Origin: Tardiphaga sp.
Lineage (GTDB): Bacteria; Pseudomonadota; Alphaproteobacteria; Rhizobiales; Xanthobacteraceae
Reading direction: 5' to 3'
Length of the DNA: 25,507 bases
Assembly (NCBI GenBank): GCA_014377915.1
Contig: JACMOT010000326.1
Span: 1-25,507 of the forward strand
Below, piece after piece: positions 14,732 through 22,121 of this stretch (position 1 is its first letter; every line of letters starts with the position of its first letter). A program made the position numbers and the translations under genes. Below the pieces are notes generated by a model, which saw only the letters and a program-made list of their open reading frames with translations, was not told the DNA's origin and did no database searches.

Positions 14732-15880
14732 CTATAGGGGCGTGGCGAGTTGGCGCGCGAGGAAATCGTGCACGACGGCCGGCTCGACGTCGGGGGCGAT
14801 GATCGCCTGTCCTACCGCTCGCAGCAGGATGAAGGTCAGTCTGCCGCGCTTCACCTTCTTGTCCTGCGCCATCAGCCCCATCAGCGTGTCGGCGTCGGCG
14901 AGGCCTTCCTGGGCAAAGCCGGCGATGTCCCGCAGGCTGGTCGGCAGGCCGGCCTCGGCGAGATGTTGTTTGACCCGCGTGGCATCCGACTCGGCGATCA
15001 GGCCAAGCTGCGCGGAGAGCTGCGCCGCCAGCACCATGCCGACCGCGACGCCTTCGCCGTGAAACAGCCGGTCGGAGAAGCCGGTGACGGCCTCCAGCGC
15101 GTGACCGAAGGTGTGGCCGAGATTGAGCAGCGCGCGCTCGCCATTCTCGCGCTCGTCGCGGGCGACGATCGCTGCCTTGGCGCGGCACGAGGTGGCGATG
15201 GCGTGTTCGCGGGCGGCGCCGCCGCGCACGATCTCGGTATGGTTGGCCTCCAGCCAGGCGAAGAACGCGGCGTCGCCGAGCACGCCGTATTTCGCCACTT
15301 CGGCGTAGCCGGAGCGGAACTGGCGCGGCGACAGCGTGTCGAGCACCGCGGTGTCGGCGACCACCAAAAGAGGTTGATGAAACGCGCCGAGCAGGTTCTT
15401 GCCCTTTGGCGAATTGATGCCGGTCTTGCCGCCGACCGAGGAATCCACCTGCGCCAGCAGCGAGGTCGGCACCTGCACGAAATCGACGCCACGGCGCAGG
15501 ATCGCGGCGGCAAAGCCGGCGAGATCGCCGACCACGCCGCCGCCCAGCGCGATCACCAGATCATTGCGCTCGATCTTCGCCGCGATCAGCGCCTCGGAGA
15601 CCTTTTCGAGGCCGGCATAGGTTTTCGAGCCCTCGCCGTCCTCGACAATGAAATGCGAGGTCGGGATGCCGGCCTCGGCCAGCGAGGCTTCGGTGGCCGC
15701 CAGCCAATGCTGCGATACGGTGCGGTCGGTGATGATCGCGGTACGCACGCCGGGGCGCAGCGCGGCGATCCGCGCGCCCAGCGACGGCAGCACGTCGCGG
15801 CCGATGATGATGTCGTAGGCGCGCTCGCCCAGCGCCACCTCGACCGTGATCGGGGCGGAATGTTGCAATGGCGCGGTCAT
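14732..15880 (-). CDS. aroB: 3-dehydroquinate synthase
   Basis: The 382-residue NAD+- and Zn2+-dependent enzyme makes 3-dehydroquinate from DAHP, the second step of the shikimate pathway. Signature stretches include EDGEGSKTYAGLEKV, ALGGGVVGDLAGFAAAI (nucleotide-binding glycine loop), QVPTSLLAQVDSSVGGKTGIN, KNLLGAFHQP, and the metal-binding LLNLGHTFGHALE. ATG at 15880 overlaps the aroK stop by four bases (ATGA), showing translational coupling with the later-acting shikimate kinase. Length and motifs are normal. The C-terminus is followed by the CorC/HlyC gene. Confidence 0.97.
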   Translation of the reverse strand: MTAPLQHSAPITVEVALGERAYDIIIGRDVLPSLGARIAALRPGVRTAIITDRTVSQHWLAATEASLAEAGIPTSHFIVEDGEGSKTYAGLEKVSEALIAAKIERNDLVIALGGGVVGDLAGFAAAILRRGVDFVQVPTSLLAQVDSSVGGKTGINSPKGKNLLGAFHQPLLVVADTAVLDTLSPRQFRSGYAEVAKYGVLGDAAFFAWLEANHTEIVRGGAAREHAIATSCRAKAAIVARDERENGERALLNLGHTFGHALEAVTGFSDRLFHGEGVAVGMVLAAQLSAQLGLIAESDATRVKQHLAEAGLPTSLRDIAGFAQEGLADADTLMGLMAQDKKVKRGRLTFILLRAVGQAIIAPDVEPAVVHDFLARQLATPL

Positions 15881-16518
15881 AGGATCGGGCTCAAGGGATC
15901 GCCTGTCGGTTCGGAGATGGCGGAGGCCGGGCGCGGCCGGAACAAATGCTCGTGCAGCGCGATGACGCCTTCGTCGACGATTTTCTCGTGCGGCACGTCG
16001 CGGGAATCCAGCGTGATGTCGGTCTGCGCGTAGAACGGATGCCGCAGTTCGATCAGCCGGGCGATCACCGCGGAGGGATCATCCGCCTTCAGCAGCGGCC
16101 GGTCGGCGCGCCGCCGCACCCGTCGCAGGATCACGTCGGCATCGGCCTTCAGCCACATCGAGATGGCGCGGTCGCGGATCCGGTCGCGAGTTTCCTCGCG
16201 CATGAAAGCGCCGCCGCCGGTCGCCAGCAGGATCGGGCCGCTCTCCAGCAGGCGCGCGATCACCCGGGCCTCGCCGTCGCGGAAATGCGGCTCGCCATGG
16301 ACCTCGAAAATATCCGGGATCGACATGCCGGCGGCGGCCTCGATCTCATTGTCGGCATCGACGAAGGGCAGCCGCAGCCGCTGTGCCATGCGCCGGCCGA
16401 TGGTCGACTTGCCCGCACCCATCATACCGACCAGCACGACCGAGCGCTTGCCAAGGGCCGCGACGATCGCGGCCTCCTGGGTCGCGCTGGCACTGGCCGG
16501 CGAGATGGTCTCGGACAT
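15877..16518 (-). CDS. aroK: Shikimate kinase
   Basis: The 213-residue cytoplasmic kinase phosphorylates shikimate to shikimate 3-phosphate. The Walker A loop GMMGAGKST lies near residues 31-39 after a 27-residue Ala/Ser-rich extension. It is followed by FVDADNEIEAAAGMSI (shikimate-binding Asp), GEPHFRDGEARV, the LLATGGGAFM Gly-rich motif, and the lid and adenine region (RRRADRPLLK). The protein is longer than E. coli AroK at both ends, as is usual in Rhizobiales. ATG at 16518 has no competing start. It overlaps aroB by four bases and is divergent from the 48-residue membrane peptide gene. Confidence 0.96.
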   Translation of the reverse strand: MSETISPASASATQEAAIVAALGKRSVVLVGMMGAGKSTIGRRMAQRLRLPFVDADNEIEAAAGMSIPDIFEVHGEPHFRDGEARVIARLLESGPILLATGGGAFMREETRDRIRDRAISMWLKADADVILRRVRRRADRPLLKADDPSAVIARLIELRHPFYAQTDITLDSRDVPHEKIVDEGVIALHEHLFRPRPASAISEPTGDPLSPIL

Positions 16519-16716
16519 TAAAACACCTGCGACGGGTTAGGGCGGAACGGGAAGGCCATGGCGGTAGAAGTGGTGATGTTGCAAAGGATTGCCGCATTTG
16601 GGCCACCTATACTACCCCCATCGCCGGCGTTGCCAGCGACTCGTGTAATCTGTATCCGAACAGGGGCGGTGTCCGGCGGGATGGCCGCGTGGCCCCTGAC
16701 CGCTTTCGAGTTCCCG

Positions 16717-16863
16717 ATGCCCAGCCTGTTCCGCTTTCTGACGGTCGTCGCGGTGATCGCCGGGGTCGTCTATGGCGTGATCTTCGCGCTGGCCAATTTC
16801 GTCAATCCAAAACCCCGGGAAATGACCGTCACCATCCAGCCCGACAAGTTTCTCAAGAAATAG
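16717..16863 (+). CDS. Small single-pass membrane peptide (48 residues)
   Basis: The peptide MPSLFRFLTVVAVIAGVVYG... has one clear hydrophobic helix (about 4-27). A short polar tail with a PKPREMTVTIQ motif ends in lysines. I recall short proteins of this shape encoded between aroK and xerD in Rhizobiales, but know of no assigned function. The start at 16717 was chosen because the open frame upstream (to 16558) has no protein-like character and would bury the helix. It is divergent from aroK. A palindromic repeat starts 33 bases after the stop, and xerD follows. Confidence 0.75.
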   Translation: MPSLFRFLTVVAVIAGVVYGVIFALANFVNPKPREMTVTIQPDKFLKK

Positions 16864-16895
16864 GGGATAGGTTGGAAGGTAGACGGATGGATTCG

Positions 16896-17030
16896 TGTCC
16901 CGGACGCCGTGCAGGGCGCCGCCGCCAGGCGGCGTAGTGCACCGCGGAGCCGGGACCGCCAAAAACGACAGCGTTTGGTATGGTTCCGGCTCTGCGGAGC
17001 AGCGTTTCACGCTGCACGGCGTCCGGGACA
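16896..17030. repeat. Palindromic intergenic repeat, family 2, copy B
   Basis: Perfect 18-bp terminal inverted repeats, TGTCCCGGACGCCGTGCA (16896-16913) and its complement (17013-17030), enclose two hairpin arms. The left arm carries the GCCGCC...GGCGGC mini-hairpin and ends CCGCGGAGCCGGGACC; the right arm starts GGTTCCGGCTCTGCGGAGC. It ends 40 bp before the xerD start and has the same orientation as copy C on the other side of xerD. Confidence 0.87.
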
Positions 17031-17070
17031 AGATGTTTTGATTTTGGCGCATCAAATTTGGGCCGCGACC

Positions 17071-18021
17071 ATGACCACTTCCTCAGACGCCCGTCTTTCC
17101 AGCCTGTTCCTCGACATGCTGGCCGCCGAACAGGGCGCCGGGGTCAATACGCTGGATGCCTATCGCCGCGATCTCGAGGATTTTTCGGAGTTTGCCGGCC
17201 ACGCCAGATCGGGTTTCGCCACCGCCGACACCCAGTTGCTGCGCGATTACCTCGAGGATCTCGATGCGCGCGGCTTCAAGTCGACCACGGTGGCGCGTCG
17301 GCTGTCGGCGCTGCGGCATCTGTTCCGCTTCCTGCTCAACGAGCGGCTGCGCCCTGACGATCCCGCCGCCATCCTGTCCGGCCCGAAGCGCGGCCGCGGC
17401 CTGCCGAAGGTGCTGTCGATCGGCGATGTCGACCGCATGCTGGCCCATGCCAGGGCGCTGGCGGTGAAGGACGGAACCCCGGCGCCGCGGCGGCTGCGCG
17501 ACGCCCGGCTCTACTGCCTGCTCGAGGTGCTCTACGCCACCGGGTTGCGCGTTTCCGAGCTGGTGTCGCTGCCGCTGACCGCGGCGCGACACGACGCCCG
17601 CATGATCGTGGTGCGCGGCAAGGGCAACAAGGAGCGCATGGTGCCGCTCAACGACAGCGCCAAGCAGGCGATGGCGGAATATCTCGAGGCCACCGCGGCG
17701 CTGCGGCGCGAGGCCGGCAAGGGCGCGGTGTCGAAATGGCTGTTTCCGTCATTCGGCGAAAGCGGCCATCTGACGCGGCAGCATTTTGCCCGCGACCTCA
17801 AGGAGCTCGCCGCCGCCTCCGGCATCGCGCCGCATCTGGTCAGCCCGCATGTGCTGCGCCATGCCTTCGCCAGCCACCTGCTGCACAACGGCGCCGACCT
17901 GCGCATCGTGCAGACGCTGCTCGGCCACACCGATATCTCGACGACGCAGATCTACACCCATGTGGTGGAAGAGCGGCTGAAAAGCCTGGTCCGCGACCTG
18001 CATCCGTTGGCGGAGAAGTAA
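17071..18021 (+). CDS. xerD: XerD-type tyrosine recombinase
   Basis: The 316-residue site-specific recombinase probably acts with XerC at dif to resolve chromosome dimers. An N-terminal SAM-like core-binding domain (about 8-95) is followed by the catalytic domain. Catalytic residues are all present: Arg160 (ATGLRVSEL), Lys184 (GKGNKER), His260 and Arg263 (HVLRHAFASHLL), His286 (LGHTDISTTQIY) and Tyr295. The ATG at 17071 gives the usual XerD N-terminus; the frame is open further upstream only because it runs through a palindromic repeat. The sequence is of the housekeeping Xer type rather than a phage integrase. Copies of repeat family 2 bracket it. Confidence 0.94.
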   Translation: MTTSSDARLSSLFLDMLAAEQGAGVNTLDAYRRDLEDFSEFAGHARSGFATADTQLLRDYLEDLDARGFKSTTVARRLSALRHLFRFLLNERLRPDDPAAILSGPKRGRGLPKVLSIGDVDRMLAHARALAVKDGTPAPRRLRDARLYCLLEVLYATGLRVSELVSLPLTAARHDARMIVVRGKGNKERMVPLNDSAKQAMAEYLEATAALRREAGKGAVSKWLFPSFGESGHLTRQHFARDLKELAAASGIAPHLVSPHVLRHAFASHLLHNGADLRIVQTLLGHTDISTTQIYTHVVEERLKSLVRDLHPLAEK

Positions 18022-18028
18022 TTTTACG

Positions 18029-18185
18029 TGTCCCGGACGCCGTGCATTGCGCCGCCTCCTGGCGGCGTCGTGCACGGCAGAGCCGGCACCGCCCAAATCG
18101 CCGGCGCCCGTGACGGTCCCGGCTCCGCGGAGCGGCACAAGCCGCGCGAAGCTTCGCTTCGCTAGGCCGCGCCGCGTCCGGGACA
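18029..18185. repeat. Palindromic intergenic repeat, family 2, copy C
   Basis: It starts TGTCCCGGACGCCGTGC and ends GCGTCCGGGACA (18174-18185), complementary to its start. The left arm has the GCGCCGCC...GGCGGCG hairpin and closes with AGCCGGCACC. The right arm is longer than in copies A and B because of an extra GCGCGAAGCTTCGC palindrome (about 18144-18157). It begins seven bases after the xerD stop and ends six bases before the methyltransferase stop, so it fills the convergent gap. Confidence 0.87.
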
Positions 18186-18191
18186 CAGGGC

Positions 18192-18968
18192 TCACTGCCG
18201 CTGCGGCTTGGCGTCCGGTATCTCGTCTTCCTCGCTCCGCTGCCGCGCCGACGGCACCAGCACCGGCTGCAGCGCCGGCATCAGCCGTGAGCGTTCGCGC
18301 TTCGCCGGAATCGCCCGGTAGACCTGTTTGGTGGCCTCGACGATATGGACGCCGGCGAAGGGCAGCGCCAGCGCCGCGCCGACCTTCTCCCACGCCATCG
18401 CCGAGCGCAGGAACCAGCCGACGCCGAACGGCGGCATGAACAATGCCTCGCTCCATGAGGTCGGCGTGAACCAGGTCTGGCGCAGCAGCTGCGTGATCTG
18501 GCTGCGCGAATACGGCCGGCCATGGCCGAACGGGGTGTGGTCGGTGCGGGTCCAGACGCCGCGGCGGTTCGGAATGATCGCCAGCACCCGGCCGGACGGC
18601 GCCAGCACCCGCCAGATCTCGCGCAGCAAGCCTTCGGGATCGTCCGACATTTCCAGCGCATGGACGAGAATGATGCGATCAACCGCCGAATCCGGCAGCG
18701 GCAGCGAGAACTCATCGACCAGCGTCGCCAGCGTCGGCTTCGCCGTCGGCCATTTCAGCACGCCCTGCGCCGCCGGCATGAAGGCGATGCAGCGCTCGCT
18801 GTTCTCCCGACACAAGCCGAGATAAGGCGTCGGGTAGCCCAGCCCGAGCACGCGCTGGCCCTGGGCGTTCGGCCAATGGGCGTGGATCGCGCGGTTGATC
18901 AGTCGCCGAGCCACGATGCCGAGGCGGCGCGAATAGAAGTCCCGGAGGTCGATCACGTCGATGGTCAT
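18192..18968 (-). CDS. SAM-dependent methyltransferase, class I
   Basis: The 258-residue cytoplasmic protein has a Rossmann methyltransferase fold. A motif I-like QRVLGLGYPTPYLG follows an N-terminal DLRDFYSRRLGIVARRLINRAI. Then come a motif with the acidic residue of the DEFSLPLPDSAVDRIILVH stretch, and the post-II/III region LLREIWRVLAPSGRVLAIIPNRRG. This is the Methyltransf_11 pattern. The substrate is unknown. Its divergent neighbour gloB encodes glyoxalase II; whether the two share a process is not evident. The start at 18968 (MTIDVIDL) is favoured by similarity to what I recall of relatives; an ATG at 18983 and further upstream in-frame starts are possible. A charged tail ends the protein. 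Confidence 0.85.
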   Translation of the reverse strand: MTIDVIDLRDFYSRRLGIVARRLINRAIHAHWPNAQGQRVLGLGYPTPYLGLCRENSERCIAFMPAAQGVLKWPTAKPTLATLVDEFSLPLPDSAVDRIILVHALEMSDDPEGLLREIWRVLAPSGRVLAIIPNRRGVWTRTDHTPFGHGRPYSRSQITQLLRQTWFTPTSWSEALFMPPFGVGWFLRSAMAWEKVGAALALPFAGVHIVEATKQVYRAIPAKRERSRLMPALQPVLVPSARQRSEEDEIPDAKPQRQ

Positions 18969-19077
18969 GGTGCGTTCTACCATGTCGGCGGACGCCGGGA
19001 TGCCCCGAATATCGCATTGCCGGGGCAGGCTTAACGCCATATGTCACAGACTGCGTCGACGACTACCTGGAGATCTC

Positions 19078-19845
19078 ATGGCCGCCGAAATTCGCCTGTT
19101 CCCCTGCCTCTCCGACAATTTCGGCTATCTGATCCACGACCCGCAGAGCGGCGCCACCGCTTCGATCGACGCGCCCGATGCCAGACCGATCATCGAGGTG
19201 CTGCGGCGCGAAGGCTGGAAGCTCACCGATATCCTGATCACCCATCACCACGCCGACCATGTCGGCGGCGTCAAGGAGCTGAAGCAGACCTATGGCTGCC
19301 GGGTCACCGCGCCGCACGACCAGAAGGTCGCGATCCAGGACGTCGACATTCGCGTCGGCGAGGATGATTTCGTGCAGGTCGGCGCGCTGATCGCCCGCGT
19401 GCTGGAAACCCCGGGCCATACGCTCGACCACGTCTCCTATGTGTTCGACAGCGAGCGCGCGCTGTTCGCCGCCGACACGCTGTTTTCGATCGGCTGCGGC
19501 CGGGTGTTCGAAGGCACCTATCCGATGATGTGGCAGTCGCTGCTTCGGCTGCGCGAACTGCCGGATGATTTCCGTCTGTATTGCGGCCACGAATACACCG
19601 CCGCCAACGTCAAATTCGCGCTCGGCATCGAGCCCCACAACGAGGCGCTGAAGGCACGCGCCGAGGAAGTGACGCGGCTGCGCGCCGCCGGCAAGCCGAC
19701 CATTCCGGTGCTGCTCGGCGACGAGAAGAAAACCAATTTGTTCCTGCGCGCCGATGATCCGGCGGTCGCCGCCGCGGTGCGGCTGAAGGGATTCAGCGCC
19801 GACGACGTGTTCGCCGAATTGCGCGAGCGCAAAAACAAGTCATGA
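19078..19845 (+). CDS. gloB: Hydroxyacylglutathione hydrolase (glyoxalase II)
   Basis: The 255-residue metallo-beta-lactamase-fold enzyme hydrolyses S-D-lactoylglutathione to D-lactate and glutathione, completing methylglyoxal detoxification. The metal motif THHHADHVGG (His56, His58, Asp60, His61) is followed by TPGHTLDHVSY, the bridging Asp in LFAADTLFSIGCGR, and the YCGHEYTAANVKFAL histidine. These are all standard for GloB, and the C-terminal glutathione-binding helical part (NEALKARAEEVTRLRAAGKPTIP) is present. ATG at 19078 has GGAG seven bases upstream. The stop overlaps the next gene by four bases (ATGA), so the two are coupled. Confidence 0.96.
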   Translation: MAAEIRLFPCLSDNFGYLIHDPQSGATASIDAPDARPIIEVLRREGWKLTDILITHHHADHVGGVKELKQTYGCRVTAPHDQKVAIQDVDIRVGEDDFVQVGALIARVLETPGHTLDHVSYVFDSERALFAADTLFSIGCGRVFEGTYPMMWQSLLRLRELPDDFRLYCGHEYTAANVKFALGIEPHNEALKARAEEVTRLRAAGKPTIPVLLGDEKKTNLFLRADDPAVAAAVRLKGFSADDVFAELRERKNKS

Positions 19846-20270
19846 CCGAAACCGCCGCCGCGATCATCGCGCGACTGGAGCTGCGGCCACATCCGGAAGG
19901 CGGGCATTATCGCGAGACGTTTCGCGATGTCCGGGTCGATGCCGACGGGCGGTCGCTGTCCACCGCGATCTACTTCCTGCTGCGGCGGGGCGAGCGCTCG
20001 CACTGGCACCGCATCGACGCGGTCGAGATCTGGCACTGGCACGCCGGCAGCCCGTTATTGCTGGAGATCGCCGATGCCAATGGCGTCCGCACCCTCCGGC
20101 TCGGCTCCGACCTCGCCGCCGCCGAACAACCGCAGGGCATCGTGCCGCCGCACGCCTGGCAGGCGGCGGCGAGCACCGGCGACTGGACGCTGGTCGGCTG
20201 CACCGTGGCGCCGGGTTTTGATTTTGCGACGTTTGAACTGGCGCCGCAGGGCTGGATGCCGAAGCAGTAG
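19842..20270 (+). CDS. Cupin-fold DUF985 family protein
   Basis: The 142-residue cytoplasmic protein belongs to the DUF985 (cupin_5) family: LELRPHPEGGHYRETFRD, STAIYFLLRRGERSHWHRIDAVEIWHWHAGSPL, and GIVPPHAWQAA...WTLVGCTVAPGFDFATFEL. The His-rich SHWHRID...WHWH section could form a metal site as in other cupins. No reaction is firmly assigned to the family. It is translationally coupled to gloB by a four-base overlap, which hints at a role alongside glyoxalase II but proves nothing. It converges on the EamA exporter gene. Confidence 0.9.
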   Translation: MTETAAAIIARLELRPHPEGGHYRETFRDVRVDADGRSLSTAIYFLLRRGERSHWHRIDAVEIWHWHAGSPLLLEIADANGVRTLRLGSDLAAAEQPQGIVPPHAWQAAASTGDWTLVGCTVAPGFDFATFELAPQGWMPKQ

Positions 20271-20290
20271 GGAAGGTTACGCGCTGCGCG

Positions 20291-21160
20291 CTAACCCGAC
20301 CCGCGGCCTGACACCATGTCCTTCGCCGCGATCAACCCGCCGCCGGCGATCAGCGCGGCGGCGAGCGCGATGTGGGTGCTGGGCTGGGTATAGCCGGCGA
20401 GGATGAGAAACCCGGTCGACAGCAGCGGCGTGGCGTAGGAGGCGGCGCCCAGCACGCGGATATCGCCGCGCTTCATGCCGACGTCCCAGGCAAAGAACGC
20501 CGCGCCGACCGGGCCGAGGCCAAGGGCTGCGATCGCCACCCAGGCCAGCGGCCCCGCCGGCCACACCGGCAGTTCGCAGGCGCGATGCACGAGGAAGGCG
20601 AGCACGGCCGTGACAGCGCAATAGAACGCGACCGCGTCGGTCGGCACGTCCTTGATGCGCCGCGACAGCACCGAATAGCCGGCCCAGACGAAGGCGGCGG
20701 CGAGCGCGGCCAGATAGCCGGCGAAGGCGGCCGAACTCATTGTCAGTTCGATTTGGCCGGCCAGCAGCAGGATCGTGCCGGCCAGCCCGAGCAGCGCGCC
20801 GACCACATGATGCGGGCGCAACCGTTCGCCCGGCAGCAGCGCGGAGAACAAGACGATCAGCAGCGGCCACAGATAGTTCAGCAACCCGGCTTCGGCCGGC
20901 GGCGCCAGCCGCAGCGCCACGAAATACAGCGCGTGATAGCCGAACAACCCGCCGATGCCGACCAGCGCGGCGGGCCATCGCTGCTTCCAGGCCCGCCATG
21001 CGCGCGGTCGCACCGCAAGACTGGCCACCGCGCCGATCGCAAAGCTCATCGCCATCAGCTGGAATGGCGGGATCAGCCCGGTCGCCACCGTCATCACCGA
21101 CAGCAGTGACCACATCAGGATGGCGGTGAGCCCGATCAGGGTGGCGGCGCGGGCAGTCAT
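20291..21160 (-). CDS. EamA/DMT-family exporter
   Basis: The 289-residue inner-membrane protein has ten predicted helices in two EamA repeats (about 5-140 and 145-280), typical of drug/metabolite transporters. Recognisable stretches include FGYHALYFVALRLAPPAEAGLLNYLWPLLIVLFSALL in repeat one and GPVGAAFFAWDVGMKRGDIRVLGAASYATPLLSTGFL in repeat two. This pattern resembles YddG-type aromatic amino acid exporters. The substrate is a guess from similarity. The ATG at 21160 lacks a strong ribosome-binding site. A palindromic repeat lies 11 bases upstream of the start, in the gap after phaB. Confidence 0.88.
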   Translation of the reverse strand: MTARAATLIGLTAILMWSLLSVMTVATGLIPPFQLMAMSFAIGAVASLAVRPRAWRAWKQRWPAALVGIGGLFGYHALYFVALRLAPPAEAGLLNYLWPLLIVLFSALLPGERLRPHHVVGALLGLAGTILLLAGQIELTMSSAAFAGYLAALAAAFVWAGYSVLSRRIKDVPTDAVAFYCAVTAVLAFLVHRACELPVWPAGPLAWVAIAALGLGPVGAAFFAWDVGMKRGDIRVLGAASYATPLLSTGFLILAGYTQPSTHIALAAALIAGGGLIAAKDMVSGRGSG

Positions 21161-21171
21161 GAAACCATAAC

Positions 21172-21290
21172 TGTCATTCCAGGGCGGGAGCAGCGCCAGC
21201 TGCGAGCGAACCCGGAATCCCGAGTTGGTATGAAAAGCCCGGAATTCCGGGTTCGCGGTCGGCTGGCGCCGCCCGCGCCCCGGAATGACA
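21172..21290. repeat. Palindromic intergenic repeat, family 1, copy 2 (inverted relative to copy 1)
   Basis: The left arm starts TGTCATTCCAGGGCGGGAGC (21172 onward) and the right arm ends GCGCCCCGGAATGACA (21290). Arms are imperfect inverted repeats of about 42-50 bp around a short centre. The complement of the right arm matches the left arm of the 6525-6667 copy with one mismatch in 42. The left arm matches the complement of that copy's right arm with about three. It sits five bases beyond the phaB stop and just before the EamA gene. Confidence 0.87.
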
Positions 21291-21295
21291 CGTCG

Positions 21296-22021
21296 TCACG
21301 CGTGATATTGCCCGCCATTCACCGTCAGCGTCGAGCCGGTGATGAAGCCGGCCTCGTCGGCGGCGAGGAAGATCACTGTGCGGGCGATTTCCTCGGGTTC
21401 GCCGAGCCGGCCGACCGGAATCTGCGGCAGGATGTTCTTCTCGAGCACGTCCTTCGGCACCGCCTGCACCATCTCGGTGTTGATGTAGCCGGGGCATATC
21501 ACATTGACGGTGATGCCGAGCTTGGCGTTTTCCAGCGCCAGCGCCTTGGTGAAGCCGAGATCGCCGGCCTTGGCCGCTGAATAATTGACCTGGCCGAACT
21601 GGCCCTTCTGGCCGTTGATCGAGGAGATGTTGATGACGCGCCCGAATTTTCGCGCGCGCATGCCTTCGATCACCGGCCGCGTCATGTTGAACAGCGAGCC
21701 GAGATTGGTGTTGACCACCAGATTCCACTGCTCCGCGGTCATCTTGTGAAACGCGCCGTCCTTGGTGATGCCGGCATTGTTGACCAGCACCTCGACCGGG
21801 CCGAGATCGGCTTCGACTTTCTTCACGCCCTCGGCGCAGGCCTCGAATGAACTGACGTCCCATTTGTAGACGGGAATACCAGTTTCGCCGTTGAATTTTT
21901 CCGCCGCCGCGTCGTTGCCGGCATAGCAGGCGGCAACGCTGTAACCGGCGGTCTTCAACGCCTTGCTGATGGCGGCGCCGATGCCGCGTGTTCCCCCGGT
22001 AACCAATGCCACACGTGCCAT
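21296..22021 (-). CDS. phaB: Acetoacetyl-CoA reductase (PHA synthesis)
   Basis: The 241-residue short-chain dehydrogenase reduces acetoacetyl-CoA to (R)-3-hydroxybutyryl-CoA with NADPH, the second step of polyhydroxybutyrate synthesis. It shows the nucleotide loop VTGGTRGIGAAISKAL, NNAGITKDGAFHKM, the catalytic Ser134, Tyr147 and Lys151 (NISSINGQKGQFGQVNYSAAK), and the PhaB-typical VNVICPGYINTEMV. ATG at 22021 has GGAGG eight bases upstream; a TTG six bases earlier is less likely. phaA lies upstream on the same strand, but a terminator intervenes, so phaB probably has its own promoter or depends on read-through. Confidence 0.95.
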   Translation of the reverse strand: MARVALVTGGTRGIGAAISKALKTAGYSVAACYAGNDAAAEKFNGETGIPVYKWDVSSFEACAEGVKKVEADLGPVEVLVNNAGITKDGAFHKMTAEQWNLVVNTNLGSLFNMTRPVIEGMRARKFGRVINISSINGQKGQFGQVNYSAAKAGDLGFTKALALENAKLGITVNVICPGYINTEMVQAVPKDVLEKNILPQIPVGRLGEPEEIARTVIFLAADEAGFITGSTLTVNGGQYHA

Positions 22022-22090
22022 GCTCAATGCCTCCCTCGCTCTTGATTTTATAGTAGCGAATTAATCCGGCCGTGCGAGCCACATCAAGTA

Positions 22091-22121
22091 AAAATGCCCG
22101 GCGCGAGGCGCCGGGCATGTT
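22091..22121 (-). terminator. Rho-independent terminator after phaA
   Basis: TGCCCGGCGC (22095-22104) and GCGCCGGGCA (22108-22117) form a perfect 10-bp stem with a three-base loop, extended by one A-T pair. On the minus strand it is followed by TTTTTA, a classic U-tract. It lies about 60 bases beyond the phaA stop and 70 bases before the phaB start, separating the two PHA genes. Confidence 0.85.

Noticed and set aside
13215..16033. Long plus-strand frames (13215-14729 and 14750-16033)
   Set aside because: Both are antisense shadows of the CorC/HlyC and aroB-aroK genes, whose motifs are unmistakable on the minus strand.
16909..17070. Upstream extension of the xerD reading frame
   Set aside because: It runs through palindromic repeat copy B; the family N-terminus begins at 17071.
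17071..18021. xerD as a phage or island integrase marking a genomic island
   Set aside because: The sequence and the aroK neighbourhood are those of the housekeeping XerD. No tRNA, att-like direct repeats or phage genes flank it; the flanking repeats belong to a family also found next to bolA.
13202..18185. The repeats as a CRISPR array
   Set aside because: Copies are 135-157 bp palindromic units kilobases apart in different gaps, with no regular spacers and no cas genes.
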